This document shows positions 46,259 through 53,699 of a DNA stretch of 64,000 nucleotides, one piece after another. Within the stretch, counting starts at the first letter, position 1. Each line of letters opens with the position of its first letter. The notes beneath the pieces were generated by a model. That model was not told the DNA's origin and ran no database searches. It was given only the letters and a program-made list of their open reading frames with translations. Location: contig CAYXBP010000001.1 in the NCBI GenBank assembly GCA_964463355.1, positions 136,922-200,921 on the forward strand, read 5' to 3'. Source of the DNA: Firm-04 sp964463355. Its GTDB lineage: Bacteria > Bacillota > Clostridia > Oscillospirales > Ruminococcaceae. A program made the position numbers and the translations under genes.

Positions 46259-46816
46259 ATGGAAGTTACAAGAAAGAACGGGTTTACGCTGATTGAATTG
46301 ATTGTGGTGATTGCAATCATCGGTGTGTTGGCAACCTTGCTGGTGCCTGCCATGCTCGGTTATATATCTAAAGCGAAAATCACCAGTGCAAATAGTTCTG
46401 CGCGCAATATCGCAAACGGCGTGCTGGTTGCGTTGGCAGATCTGGACGCTGCGGACTATCAGCTTGTATCCTTGATTGGTGATACCACCGCTACTGGCAC
46501 GGAGATTGCTGCATGTAAGGGCACTTCATCCCACGATGTTCCTTCTTCTACGACAGACAAAAGTGCCCTGCTGAAGCTTCTCTATTCCAAAGTGTATGAT
46601 GCATTTAGTGATATAGATAAGATTGATCAGGTTTCATTCCGTTATAATGCTACCTCTTGTGATGGTGTGGGTATCTTGCAAGGTAGATACCCTGGCTCTT
46701 ATCCAATTGCTATTGGCGCGAATGATTTCGAATCCTATGATGGCAAATGGACATCACTTGTGGCTTTGGGCTACGCACTACAAGATTCCAGCTTGTATAA
46801 AGATGCCGGCAAGTAA
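46259..46816 (+). CDS. Type IV pilin (second copy)
   Basis: 185 aa. The leader MEVTRKNG is cut before FTLIELIVVIAIIGVLATLL. The first 45 mature residues are almost the same as in the preceding pilin (GYISKAKITSANSSARNIAN), while the globular domain differs in length and sequence (GVGILQGRYPGSYPI is the clearest shared part). A tandem duplication with divergence is likely. The start at 46259 has GATGGGGG upstream. Confidence 0.9.
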   Translation: MEVTRKNGFTLIELIVVIAIIGVLATLLVPAMLGYISKAKITSANSSARNIANGVLVALADLDAADYQLVSLIGDTTATGTEIAACKGTSSHDVPSSTTDKSALLKLLYSKVYDAFSDIDKIDQVSFRYNATSCDGVGILQGRYPGSYPIAIGANDFESYDGKWTSLVALGYALQDSSLYKDAGK

Positions 46817-46859
46817 GGCGAATGTTTGTTGCTCGCGTTTCTCTGTTTGCAGACAAATC

Positions 46860-46895
46860 AATCCCACCCCTGCACGTGCAAGGGTGGGATTTTTC
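46860..46895. terminator. Terminator between second pilin and the GH5 gene
   Basis: Stem AATCCCACCC with GGGTGGGATT around CTGCACGTGCAA, then TTTTCG on the plus strand. It may also stop the leftward GH5 transcript. Confidence 0.8.
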
Positions 46896-46910
46896 GTGTC
46901 TATGATTGAT

Positions 46911-48698
46911 TCAAGGGCCAAGCTGCTTGTAGGTAATCAGCCCACTGATATATTTCAGTACCTTCACAGCGTCCTCGCCATCGACTTTGCCATCACCAGT
47001 CACCTCGGCATTGGCAAGCCCCTGTGAGGAAATGGTAGCAAGGACATCCTCGGCAACGTAGCGGTTGTACAGGATAACATCAGCTATGGTTATATTGCCG
47101 TCTACGTTGATATCGCCATAGTTCAAATCTGCCGCCGCACCAGTGGTTGTTTCGACAGGCTTTGTTGATACGTTGGTAACAACGCTGCCCTGCGAATCGA
47201 GAATCGTGCCGCCATCCAGATTGCTTCCTTCGGTATGGGCGTAATCGGCGTAGAACTCGTTAAGGGAAAGACCCGTGCCGTTGTTGCCAAGTGCTTTCTG
47301 GTGATCCAGACCGATGTACTTTCCAGTTTCAAGCGTTTGCCAAAGCGATGGCTCAAAAAGCCCGTATTTCTCGTCATCCCAGGTGAGGAAATCATAGCCC
47401 AGCAAGCCACCAGTATCGCCAGAATTGGGGTTCAGACACCAGAAGGTGTGGCTGATGTGATGGTTGATCATGTAATCGCGCAGCAATTCCATCCACTTTT
47501 GATTCTTGCCGCCGTCCATATGACCGCCCCACTCGCCAATCAGCAAGGGTGCGATGTCCTCTGCATTGATGTACGCCCATGTGTCATACCAGTAATCATC
47601 CAGCAGCGATTGCGTGTCGAATTCCTTATCAAACCATGTTTGCGCGTACACCGAGGGGCCGTAATCGTGGGGAGAATATACGATTTGGCTTGTGCCGCTC
47701 GTGGGCGTAACGGGATAATCCCTGACACCACGAAGATTGCCGCCCCACCACGCACCGTACCACGGCGACTGATCGGCGGGTGCCTGCCAGATATCAGGAG
47801 TATCGTAGTTGTAACCTTTTTCGGTTTTGGGATACTGCTCAACGCCCTCCACAAAGATGAGCGCGTGGGGGTTCACCGCAAGAATGGCGTTTGCACAGGA
47901 TGTTGCCGCATATGCCCAGTTGTTTTCATCGGTGGTACCGTCCCATTTTGCAATGGTATCGGGGCAGGTTGCATCGTATTCACGCTTGCCATGCGGTTCA
48001 TTTTTCAGATCAAAGCCCAGCAGTGTGTCATCGTTCTTGTACTTATCCGCAAGCCAAACTAGCGTGTCGATCCAAAGATCGGTGGTAATGCCTGCTTTGC
48101 CGTACCACAGCTCATAGTTATGACCAGAGTTGTTCGCGTCCGGGCTGTGAATATCAACGAATGCTTTGATGCCGTAGTCCTTGCATTTCTGCATAATCAC
48201 ATCAAAAATTTCCATGCTGTTTTTGAGCGTTTTGCCGTCAGAAAGCACAAAATCCTTGTTGATGTTGACATAGGTACCAGCAGGTGTGACGCTGCCATCC
48301 TCACCCACCTCATCCACAGGTGGCTCATAGCCAGCCTGCACGGAGCTTGCCTCGTTTGGCTCACCGTTCATCCACGAGAGCAGCAACTCCGAGGAAATGG
48401 GAAAGCGGATGACATTGATGCCCTTGTCCGCACAGGCAGAGAGAAAATCATCCACATCTGCGGCGTAAAGACCGTGGGCACAGTTTTCGGAGCAGTTAAA
48501 TCCGAACCAGTTTGCGCCAGTCAGCCAGACCTCGTTGCCATTCATGTCATACAAACGGCTGCCCACTGCGTGCAGCCAGTCGTCACCAGTGTCGTCCGCA
48601 GCATTGGAACGAAGCGGCAGATCTGTGCTGTTTGCAGATACGATACCTGCCACAATGGCTGTCGCCAGAGCCAGCGACAGCAGTTTTTTCTTCTTCAT
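46911..48698 (-). CDS. Secreted GH5 endoglucanase with C-terminal type I dockerin
   Basis: 595 aa. The signal peptide is MKKKKLLSLALATAIVAGIV with a likely cut after SNA near 33. The GH5 TIM barrel spans about 38-500; the acid/base is Glu234 in GFDLKNEPHG and the nucleophile Glu389 in LLIGEWGGH. A Thr-rich linker leads to a dockerin at 527-595 with two Ca2+ loops (GDINVDGNITIADVILYNRY and AEVTGDGKVDGEDAVKVLKY). The dockerin should dock the enzyme on a cohesin scaffold outside the cell, so the organism is expected to own a cellulosome. The start at 48698 follows AAAAGGGGG; a longer frame to 48827 lacks a ribosome-binding site. Confidence 0.95.
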   Translation of the reverse strand: MKKKKLLSLALATAIVAGIVSANSTDLPLRSNAADDTGDDWLHAVGSRLYDMNGNEVWLTGANWFGFNCSENCAHGLYAADVDDFLSACADKGINVIRFPISSELLLSWMNGEPNEASSVQAGYEPPVDEVGEDGSVTPAGTYVNINKDFVLSDGKTLKNSMEIFDVIMQKCKDYGIKAFVDIHSPDANNSGHNYELWYGKAGITTDLWIDTLVWLADKYKNDDTLLGFDLKNEPHGKREYDATCPDTIAKWDGTTDENNWAYAATSCANAILAVNPHALIFVEGVEQYPKTEKGYNYDTPDIWQAPADQSPWYGAWWGGNLRGVRDYPVTPTSGTSQIVYSPHDYGPSVYAQTWFDKEFDTQSLLDDYWYDTWAYINAEDIAPLLIGEWGGHMDGGKNQKWMELLRDYMINHHISHTFWCLNPNSGDTGGLLGYDFLTWDDEKYGLFEPSLWQTLETGKYIGLDHQKALGNNGTGLSLNEFYADYAHTEGSNLDGGTILDSQGSVVTNVSTKPVETTTGAAADLNYGDINVDGNITIADVILYNRYVAEDVLATISSQGLANAEVTGDGKVDGEDAVKVLKYISGLITYKQLGP

Positions 48699-48717
48699 AG
48701 AATGACCCCCTTTTAAA

Positions 48718-48756
48718 ATTATACTTTGCTTTCTGCGCAGGATGCATGAATCCTGC
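48718..48756 (-). promoter_or_regulatory. GH5 promoter with palindromic operator
   Basis: Minus-strand TATAAT at 48723-48718. No good -35 box is found; its place (48741-48746) is covered by a perfect inverted repeat GCAGGAT (48737-48743)-N6-ATCCTGC (48750-48756). The weak -35 suggests activation or tight repression through this site. Confidence 0.6.
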
Positions 48757-48972
48757 TGCATACAGCTGCCTTCCATATGTGTGATTGCAGGGATATTGCA
48801 CCGTCGCCATGGGTGGGCGAACGGCATAGATGCTGTGCGTACTGTGCTGATACTGCCTTATGAAACGCTCTACAGCGGGGGATGGGATATCAGCAGACAC
48901 AGGCGGTACCCTGTGCGTGTACGCAGCGGAAGTTTTCCTGCTGGATTCGTTGCAGGGTGGCAATGCGATGCA

Positions 48973-49872
48973 TCAAAAGATGCCGAAACGCTTTTTCTCG
49001 TAAAACGGCTTGCCGTTTGTGACCATGTTTTTGGCACGGATATTGGAGGCGAGAATGCACTCGAAGGGCAACTCAGTGTAGTCGCTGCACTCTGCGGAGA
49101 TGGTATTGCCGACTTCAGCGATATCGACATTCTCGTCAGCATCAAACGCGACCAGCAGAAAACGCTCATTACTTTCAGAGGTTTCCTCAATATAAGCCTT
49201 CTTGATACCCTTGATCTTCTTCAACTGTGTCTTCAACGCGGCGATAAGCGCATCGGTAACAGCAGGTTCTGCCGGAGATTCCGCCTCAGCCGTCTTTGCT
49301 TTTTCCAAATCAGCCATTGCCTGACGGATTGCAGCCTGTTGTGCTGCTCTTGCATCTTCCGCAGAGGGCACGCTGCCGCCAATGGGTACTGCGGGACGCG
49401 GTGCGGGTGCGCTGGTAAGTACATCCAGGTTACCATCGTGATCGCCCAGTATCATGATTTGTGGACGTACCAGGCAGAGATTGCTGCCAAAGGGATTGAT
49501 GACCATACCGCCGATGGGCTCATTTGCCTTCAAAAAGCGGTAGACATCCATAAAGCTCATGACCATTACCTGAAAACGCTCACCAGGCTTACGGTTTTTT
49601 CGCAGTTCAATCTCATCGGTAAAGGCGGGTAAAAACTTATCGCCCTTCTGGTTTGTCATCATCTGGAATGCAACACGAGCCTGCACCTGTTCGCCCTCCT
49701 GAGGGGGAGTTGCAGGACGCTCGATGATCGCGGGAATAAGATACTTTGCTTCAATGGCGGCTTCAAGAAATGCCTTTTCGTGTTCGCGGTTTGTGAGATC
49801 AACCTTAAAGGTAGCCATTGCATCAACAAGCACCGGATTGGTTACCGGCTTCATCGTAGGGCCCTCAGCCAT
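48973..49872 (-). CDS. SseB-family protein
   Basis: 299 aa, soluble. The N-terminal SseB domain covers about 10-140 (FKVDLTNREHEKAFLEAAIE, DKFLPAFTDEIELRKN, GGMVINPFGSNLCLV). An Ala-rich helical linker follows (AEDARAAQQAAIRQAMADLE), then a C-terminal domain near 200-290 (KKIKGIKKAYIEETSESNER). The E. coli name comes from serine sensitivity; the molecular role is unknown. AGGAGG precedes the start at 49872. The longer frame to 50178 would cover the 6S RNA and is rejected. Confidence 0.85.
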   Translation of the reverse strand: MAEGPTMKPVTNPVLVDAMATFKVDLTNREHEKAFLEAAIEAKYLIPAIIERPATPPQEGEQVQARVAFQMMTNQKGDKFLPAFTDEIELRKNRKPGERFQVMVMSFMDVYRFLKANEPIGGMVINPFGSNLCLVRPQIMILGDHDGNLDVLTSAPAPRPAVPIGGSVPSAEDARAAQQAAIRQAMADLEKAKTAEAESPAEPAVTDALIAALKTQLKKIKGIKKAYIEETSESNERFLLVAFDADENVDIAEVGNTISAECSDYTELPFECILASNIRAKNMVTNGKPFYEKKRFGIF

Positions 49873-49933
49873 GTTTGAACCTCCTATGGGTTTGGTGAAT
49901 TCAATCGGGCATACCACCTGATTGTACCATTCT

Positions 49934-49962
49934 ATTGTAACATATTCCTTCAAAAAAAGCAA
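49934..49962 (-). promoter_or_regulatory. Promoter of the SseB-family gene
   Basis: Minus strand TTGCTT (49962-49957), 17-bp spacer, TACAAT (49939-49934). Confidence 0.7.
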
Positions 49963-49995
49963 GTGTTTTTGCAAGAAAGCGCACAAGAAACAGCA

Positions 49996-50181
49996 ACAAA
50001 ACAGACCCCGACATGACATCGGGGTCTGTTGATCATTTGAAGGACTCCGCCTTGCCGTCGCCCGTAGAATAAAACCCGCCAAAAGCAGGTGGGTATCCGC
50101 CCATGCGTTTCGCGCTCCCTTCGTCCACAAAGGTGGGAGGTCTGCAATCCGCGCACGGAGCAGTGATTCCCTATTCATAGA
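49996..50181 (-). ncRNA. ssrS: 6S RNA
   Basis: 6S RNA binds the housekeeping RNA polymerase holoenzyme and damps transcription in stationary phase. On the minus strand a transcript of about 185 nt starts some 7 nt after a TATAAT box and ends in an 11-bp GC-rich terminator (50001-50011 with 50019-50029). The 3' half (CCACCTGCTTTTGGCGGG, TTTTATTCTACGGGCGACGG) matches what I remember of the conserved 3' part of bacterial 6S RNA (a CACCTG hairpin, then GGGTTTTAATTC and CGGCA). The ends can pair (CTCCG/CGGAG, TGAA/TTCA). No ORF with a ribosome-binding site lies here. The family call is from memory of the consensus. Confidence 0.7.
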
Positions 50182-50187
50182 TGTTGG

Positions 50188-50216
50188 ATTATATCATAAC
50201 GGACTTGCTCGTACAA
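50188..50216 (-). promoter_or_regulatory. Promoter of 6S RNA
   Basis: Minus strand TTGTAC (50216-50211), 17-bp spacer, TATAAT (50193-50188). Confidence 0.75.
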
Positions 50217-50256
50217 GGCAGAGAGCCAAGCGAATCATGCGTCAGAGCAGGAACCC

Positions 50257-50625
50257 TTACTCCTCGTGGCAATCGCAGCCACAGCCGCAATCGCAATCGT
50301 CATCATCGCAGTCACAGTCGCACTCAAAGCGTTCGATAAAGATGTTTGCGATACGCTCGTACTCCTCATCGCTTTCAATGGGAATGAGGATATCGTTGCC
50401 GTTTTCATCGGTATCTACCCACAGAACCACCAGTTCACATTCGTCCTCCAGCAACTCTTCAGGATTTTCAACATGGGGGATCAGTGCGAAGTACACTCTT
50501 TCGTTTTCTTCCAGCACATCTACCAGTTCAAAAACCTTTTCGGTACCGTTCTCGTCTACCAAGGTGTACAGCTCGGGCTGGTACTCCATCTCTTCATTCA
50601 TCGGCTCATTATGTTCGTTTGCCAT
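50257..50625 (-). CDS. DUF1292-family protein with Cys-rich acidic tail
   Basis: 122 aa. The middle (YTLVDENGTEKVFELVDVLE, RVYFALIPHVE) is the DUF1292 fold common in Firmicutes, of unknown function. The last 21 residues alternate Cys with Asp/Gly (CDCDCDDDDCDCGCGCDCHE): eight Cys and one His, a probable metal-binding tail and possibly a zinc or iron store or sensor. GGAGGAACGGAG precedes the ATG at 50625. A consensus promoter lies upstream. Homologues in other clostridia usually lack so long a tail, to my knowledge. Confidence 0.88.
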   Translation of the reverse strand: MANEHNEPMNEEMEYQPELYTLVDENGTEKVFELVDVLEENERVYFALIPHVENPEELLEDECELVVLWVDTDENGNDILIPIESDEEYERIANIFIERFECDCDCDDDDCDCGCGCDCHEE

Positions 50626-50709
50626 ATTGAAATACTCCGTTCCTCCGATTTGCATCGGTATGAATTGTATCGGGGAGGATAATCCAGAAACCATCCATCC
50701 CTCACCTAT

Positions 50710-50738
50710 ATTGTAACCGATTTTTTGCAAAATGTCAA
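50710..50738 (-). promoter_or_regulatory. Promoter of the DUF1292 gene
   Basis: Minus strand TTGACA (50738-50733), 17-bp spacer, TACAAT (50715-50710). It diverges from the large-RNA promoter 57 bp to the right. Confidence 0.85.
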
Positions 50739-50794
50739 GCCCCTAGTTTTGAATAATACAGCACAAAAAAATTCCAAAAAGTTGCCAAAAACTA

Positions 50795-50823
50795 TTGACA
50801 ACTCCATAAAAGTGTGCTATAAT
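50795..50823 (+). promoter_or_regulatory. Strong promoter of the large non-coding RNA candidate
   Basis: TTGACA (50795-50800), 17-bp spacer, TATAAT (50818-50823): full consensus with a TGC extension before the -10. Confidence 0.9.
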
Positions 50824-50829
50824 GAAACC

Positions 50830-51460
50830 ATAAAAAGAACTTCTTCATAAGAACCTTCCTGAAATCGGCATCAGGCGGGGGTGAGTAAGTATCTCGCCTG
50901 TATACCGGTTTTCTAATCTACTTAACCCGGCGATTTGTTATTCACTGTGAAGGAATTCTTTGAGATTGGGCGTGACCTCCGTATCCGAAGGAGTGTTCAT
51001 AGCCAGTTTACATCGGAAAGGATGTGTGTCCAATGGATACAGAGCAGTTTTCCGTTCGGTTTCCGGCGGCTTATACTCGGCTTTTTTGATGCGCTGACTG
51101 GATAGATCGCGATCTGTGCAGCTTTGACTGTGAGCATCGCATCCGTTCTCGTGAACAAATGGACGCATACAGAGAGTCGGGGGTTCATGAAACCGTGATG
51201 AGCTGAATTCTTCCCATGGGCGGTAGAAAATAAAGGCAATCGCCATAATATAGCTTTTCTGGAAACCGATTGCATACGGAACGATTTTTGATGATTTCGG
51301 GATTCCCTTTCGGAAGGGGAGTTCTCGTATCCGCAGTGTGCGGTCATATCGCTTTGCGATTTCGATATACGCGGGGCGATGCTTCGCGACTACAATTGAA
51401 TAGAAATAAGGAGAGACCTGAAGGGGACACTCCGTAAGGAAGTTGTCCCCTTCGGCTTTT
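50830..51460 (+). ncRNA. Large structured non-coding RNA candidate (about 630 nt)
   Basis: A consensus promoter ends 6 bp upstream and an intrinsic terminator closes the region. Between them no frame has a ribosome-binding site. Foldings seen: a 12-position stem 50835-50846 with 50949-50960 (one mismatch, one G-U) that encloses AATCGG/CCGGTT (50863-50868, 50905-50910) and CAGGCG/CGCCTG (50872-50877, 50895-50900); then hairpins at 51010-51025, 51026-51040, 51145-51156, 51303-51320 (UUCCCUU, loop UCGG), 51331-51343, 51348-51360 and 51376-51387. Size and setting beside a mobile element resemble the ornate large RNAs (ROOL, GOLLD), but I cannot match it to one. RNase P RNA and tmRNA signatures are absent. 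Confidence 0.65.
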
Positions 51461-51465
51461 GTAGT
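51403..51465 (+). repeat. Hairpin repeat, left copy
   Basis: Holds the terminator stem of the RNA. Read on the minus strand it contains TACAAAAGC, CTTCCTTACGGAG, TCCCC and AGGTCTCTCCTTATTT in order. The copy at 58405-58471 has the same blocks on the plus strand. Confidence 0.75.
51420..51460 (+). terminator. Terminator of the large RNA
   Basis: Perfect 10-bp stem GAAGGGGACA (51420-51429) with TGTCCCCTTC (51444-51453), then GGCTTTTG. Confidence 0.8.
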
Positions 51466-51476
51466 CAGCCAGAATG

Positions 51477-51500
51477 ATTGAATTGTAAGGATAATTCAAT
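51477..51500. repeat. Inverted repeat before the first gene of the mobile element
   Basis: Perfect ATTGAATT-N8-AATTCAAT in the leader of the 51521 gene; an operator or an RNA hairpin. Confidence 0.6.
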
Positions 51501-51520
51501 TCATAACGGAGGATTACACA

Positions 51521-51796
51521 ATGGCAAACTTTATTGATCCACAGGCACGTAGCACAAAGCAAAACAAGGCTGTTCAGAAGCAGATGGAAATTCTGATGAA
51601 CAACGAGGAAAAGTTGACGGCGGCATTGGATGAAGAAAACAAGAAGTTATTTCTTGATGTTGCAAACGCTTGGAGTGTTGTAAACGGTGAATCAACATTA
51701 GACAGTTTTATAATGGGTTTTCGGTTGGGTGCGAAATTTACATATGACACCTTTATCGGAACAGATGCTCCGTTCGAGGATCTCTTGAAGGAGTGA
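51521..51796 (+). CDS. Small element-borne protein (DUF6809-like)
   Basis: 91 aa, helical and charged (KAVQKQMEILMNNEEKLTAA, VVNGESTLDSFIMGFRLGAK, FEDLLKE at the end). Proteins with this FxxGFRLG block are frequent in clostridial integrative elements; the function is unknown and the family name is from memory. ACGGAGG stands before the ATG. It opens the gene run of the mobile element and is followed at once by another small gene. Confidence 0.7.
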   Translation: MANFIDPQARSTKQNKAVQKQMEILMNNEEKLTAALDEENKKLFLDVANAWSVVNGESTLDSFIMGFRLGAKFTYDTFIGTDAPFEDLLKE

Positions 51797-51801
51797 TGAT
51801 A

Positions 51802-51981
51802 ATGAAAAAGTATTACATAGTATTTGACGAATACGAAAGAGACATTATCATCAACGCTCTTAATGACAAACGGAACGCTCTCATAAAAGAAGGGCGATAT
51901 ACCGATGCAGTTGACGAAGTCCTGCTGAAAGCCATCAACGCAAAACAAAAGAGATTTAAGATTAGATATACGGAGGATTAA
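51802..51981 (+). CDS. Small hypothetical protein of the mobile element
   Basis: 59 aa, not recognised. MKKYYIVFDEYERDIIINAL and NDKRNALIKEGRYTDAVDEV read as a strand followed by two helices. AAGGAG overlaps the end of the previous gene and is eight bases from the ATG at 51802; earlier in-frame starts are too close to it. Small proteins with a similar opening (hxhxxEYxxhhhhLhxxRN) are common in clostridial integrative elements. Confidence 0.65.
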   Translation: MKKYYIVFDEYERDIIINALNDKRNALIKEGRYTDAVDEVLLKAINAKQKRFKIRYTED

Positions 51982-51985
51982 GATT

Positions 51986-52360
51986 ATGAAAAAGACTATA
52001 TTTGAGCTAATGGGCGGTACATATACAAAGGTTGGAGATTATTATTTGCATAATCTCTTGCCTGCCGAGCAGAAAGAACAGCCTATTGGTATATGGGGAC
52101 AGCGACACCTACGGTACATCAAGCAACACCACAAGGTGCGATACACTAATCTGCTGACAAGCGGTAAGTTGAACGGTTATCTTGCAGACGTTGATAAACA
52201 AGCTGAAGATATGCTTTTTCGGCTCGTAAAACAAATAGCAGAACATGAGGGTGTGACCGAACAACTCAAAGCGGATAACCAAATGGAGTGGGTTGCTCGG
52301 ATGAACAACATCCGCAGCAGAGCCATAGAAATTGTAAATCACGATATAATTTACAACTAA
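51986..52360 (+). CDS. tnpV: TnpV-like transposon-encoded protein
   Basis: 124 aa. IFELMGGTYTKVGDYYLHNL, IGIWGQRHLRYIKQHHKVRY and YTNLLTSGKLNGYLADVDKQ are the conserved blocks of TnpV, a protein of Tn4451-type mobilizable transposons whose role is not settled. GGAGG lies nine bases before the ATG. It supports classing the region as a Tn4451-like element. Confidence 0.88.
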   Translation: MKKTIFELMGGTYTKVGDYYLHNLLPAEQKEQPIGIWGQRHLRYIKQHHKVRYTNLLTSGKLNGYLADVDKQAEDMLFRLVKQIAEHEGVTEQLKADNQMEWVARMNNIRSRAIEIVNHDIIYN

Positions 52361-52430
52361 CCGAAGCACAGCGGCAGGGGGTTCATACCTCTCTGTCGCA
52401 AGTTTTGTTTAGATATTTTTGTAAAATTTA

Positions 52431-52474
52431 TTGACATGGGCACATCTAAATGCTATAATACGTAAATATTTACG
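52431..52474 (+). promoter_or_regulatory. Promoter and palindromic operator of the RHH/DUF1413 gene
   Basis: TTGACA (52431-52436), 17-bp spacer, TATAAT (52454-52459), then the perfect 14-bp palindrome CGTAAATATTTACG at 52461-52474, covering the transcription start. Self-repression by the encoded ribbon-helix-helix protein is likely. Confidence 0.85.
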
Positions 52475-52499
52475 CATACTCCGAAGGGAAGGTTTAATT

Positions 52500-52853
52500 A
52501 TGGCAAAACGAGTTCAATTTGTCTTAACGGATGATGAATACGAGCAATTAAAAATTATTGTCGCACAAAAGGGTGTGACTATATCTAAATATGTTAAAGA
52601 TAAAGTAATTCCGAAAGAAGATAGTTTTGAAATTGTATGGAACGAGTTTCTAGAGAAACTTGAAAAATATCCTTCCAAAATAGAATTTAACGTTGCACAA
52701 ATATTGACACTAGAACGCTGGAATACACTAGACAAATCGGCAAAATTATCAATAGCGAGATTATTTAATAAAAATGTGACAAATGGTGTTTATAAAAATA
52801 TAGATTTTATTGGAAGATCACCTAGCAATGTAAGTTTATATAAAAAAATCTAA
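52500..52853 (+). CDS. Ribbon-helix-helix protein with DUF1413-like C-terminus
   Basis: 117 aa. The N-terminus MAKRVQFVLTDDEYEQLKII, QKGVTISKYVKDKVI is a ribbon-helix-helix DNA-binding unit. The second half (VAQILTLERWNTLDKSAKLS, NGVYKNIDFIGRSPSNVSLY) matches the pattern of DUF1413 (a Leu-x-x-W...small domain seen with antitoxin-like or plasmid proteins). The frame upstream to 52431 overlaps the promoter and is rejected. AT-rich and unlike the chromosome around it. Confidence 0.82.
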   Translation: MAKRVQFVLTDDEYEQLKIIVAQKGVTISKYVKDKVIPKEDSFEIVWNEFLEKLEKYPSKIEFNVAQILTLERWNTLDKSAKLSIARLFNKNVTNGVYKNIDFIGRSPSNVSLYKKI

Positions 52854-52859
52854 AAAAGG

Positions 52860-52942
52860 TTGACAAAACCAAAATGTTGATGTATACTCCAAATATAAGA
52901 GAGCCATAGTACTCTTTTATATTTTTAGATTCGGAGTATACA
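52860..52942 (+). promoter_or_regulatory. Promoter embedded in a long inverted repeat
   Basis: TTGACA (52860-52865), 17-bp spacer, TATACT (52883-52888). The -10 lies within TGTATACTCC (52881-52890), which is perfectly repeated in inverse at 52933-52942. The space between carries a further imperfect stem, AAATATAAGAG with CTCTTTTATATTT. Confidence 0.8.
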
Positions 52943-52967
52943 TACACATTATAAAGGAGAAAACAAA

Positions 52968-53684
52968 ATGAAAATTTTAACTTGGAACATAAAAGATGGC
53001 GGTGTATTGGAATTTAATAACCCCAGAGTAGATAACATCGAAGGTATTTTGGGTATTATAAAAAAAGAAAGTCCTGACGTAATAATTATCCAAGAATACC
53101 AGAGCGAATTTTATAACGAACTTGTTCGAGACGGCCTAAACAAACTATCCTATACACATACTGTGTGTGAGGATCATCCAGATAAAACGTTAAGAAAGCG
53201 TGTTCTTATAGCATCCAAAGAGCCATTTGAAAACGTAGATACGACAACGAATATTTTAGATTATAGCAAACGAAATTGGCGTGAGGTTATTGTAAACAAT
53301 CATTCAATTCATATTTTGGGTGTTCACGTTCCTCTCGCAACTACAACAAATCTTTGCGGTTTTATAAAAAACAACAAAAGAGAAAAGAAAATTTTTCTAG
53401 ATGCTTTGAAGAAAAAATTTGTCGAATATAAAAATAGTGATGACCCTTGCATGATTTGTGGCGATTTCAACTTGCATTCAAACGCTATATATAAAGAATA
53501 CCTAGATGATTTTTATAGTAGTTTAACTGAAATCACATCCAAAGAAGCAACTCATGGAAATTATAAATTTGATTATGTTTTTGTAAACGATGCATTTAAA
53601 AGCTTGATAAAAACTGATAACATTTTTGCTCCTCACCCAACAATCTTTTCGGATCATAGTTACCTATGCGTAGAAATTGCCTGA
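52968..53684 (+). CDS. Endonuclease/exonuclease/phosphatase (EEP) family protein
   Basis: 238 aa, complete. MKILTWNIKDGG (metal/Asn), PDVIIIQEYQSEF (catalytic Glu), NHSIHILGVHVPLA, CMICGDFNLHSN (GDFN) and FSDHSYLCVEI (SDH) are the ordered EEP motifs. The fold cuts phosphodiesters in DNA, RNA, lipids or small molecules; no substrate-specific insert is visible. AAAGGAG precedes the ATG. It stands behind its own promoter with a long inverted repeat, and the HAD gene begins 15 bp downstream. Confidence 0.88.
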   Translation: MKILTWNIKDGGVLEFNNPRVDNIEGILGIIKKESPDVIIIQEYQSEFYNELVRDGLNKLSYTHTVCEDHPDKTLRKRVLIASKEPFENVDTTTNILDYSKRNWREVIVNNHSIHILGVHVPLATTTNLCGFIKNNKREKKIFLDALKKKFVEYKNSDDPCMICGDFNLHSNAIYKEYLDDFYSSLTEITSKEATHGNYKFDYVFVNDAFKSLIKTDNIFAPHPTIFSDHSYLCVEIA

Positions 53685-53699
53685 GAAAGGAGCGTTGTT

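Noticed and set aside
49873..50178. N-terminal extension of the SseB-family gene
   Set aside because: AGGAGG precedes the internal start at 49872, and the extension covers the 6S RNA, its terminator and the SseB promoter.
50938..51347. Minus-strand frames of 102 and 116 codons within the large RNA region
   Set aside because: They overlap each other in different frames, lack ribosome-binding sites and lie on stems; the plus-strand promoter and terminator explain the region better.
50830..51460. RNase P RNA or tmRNA
   Set aside because: The conserved GAGGAAAGTCC block of RNase P and the tRNA-like ends of tmRNA are not present.
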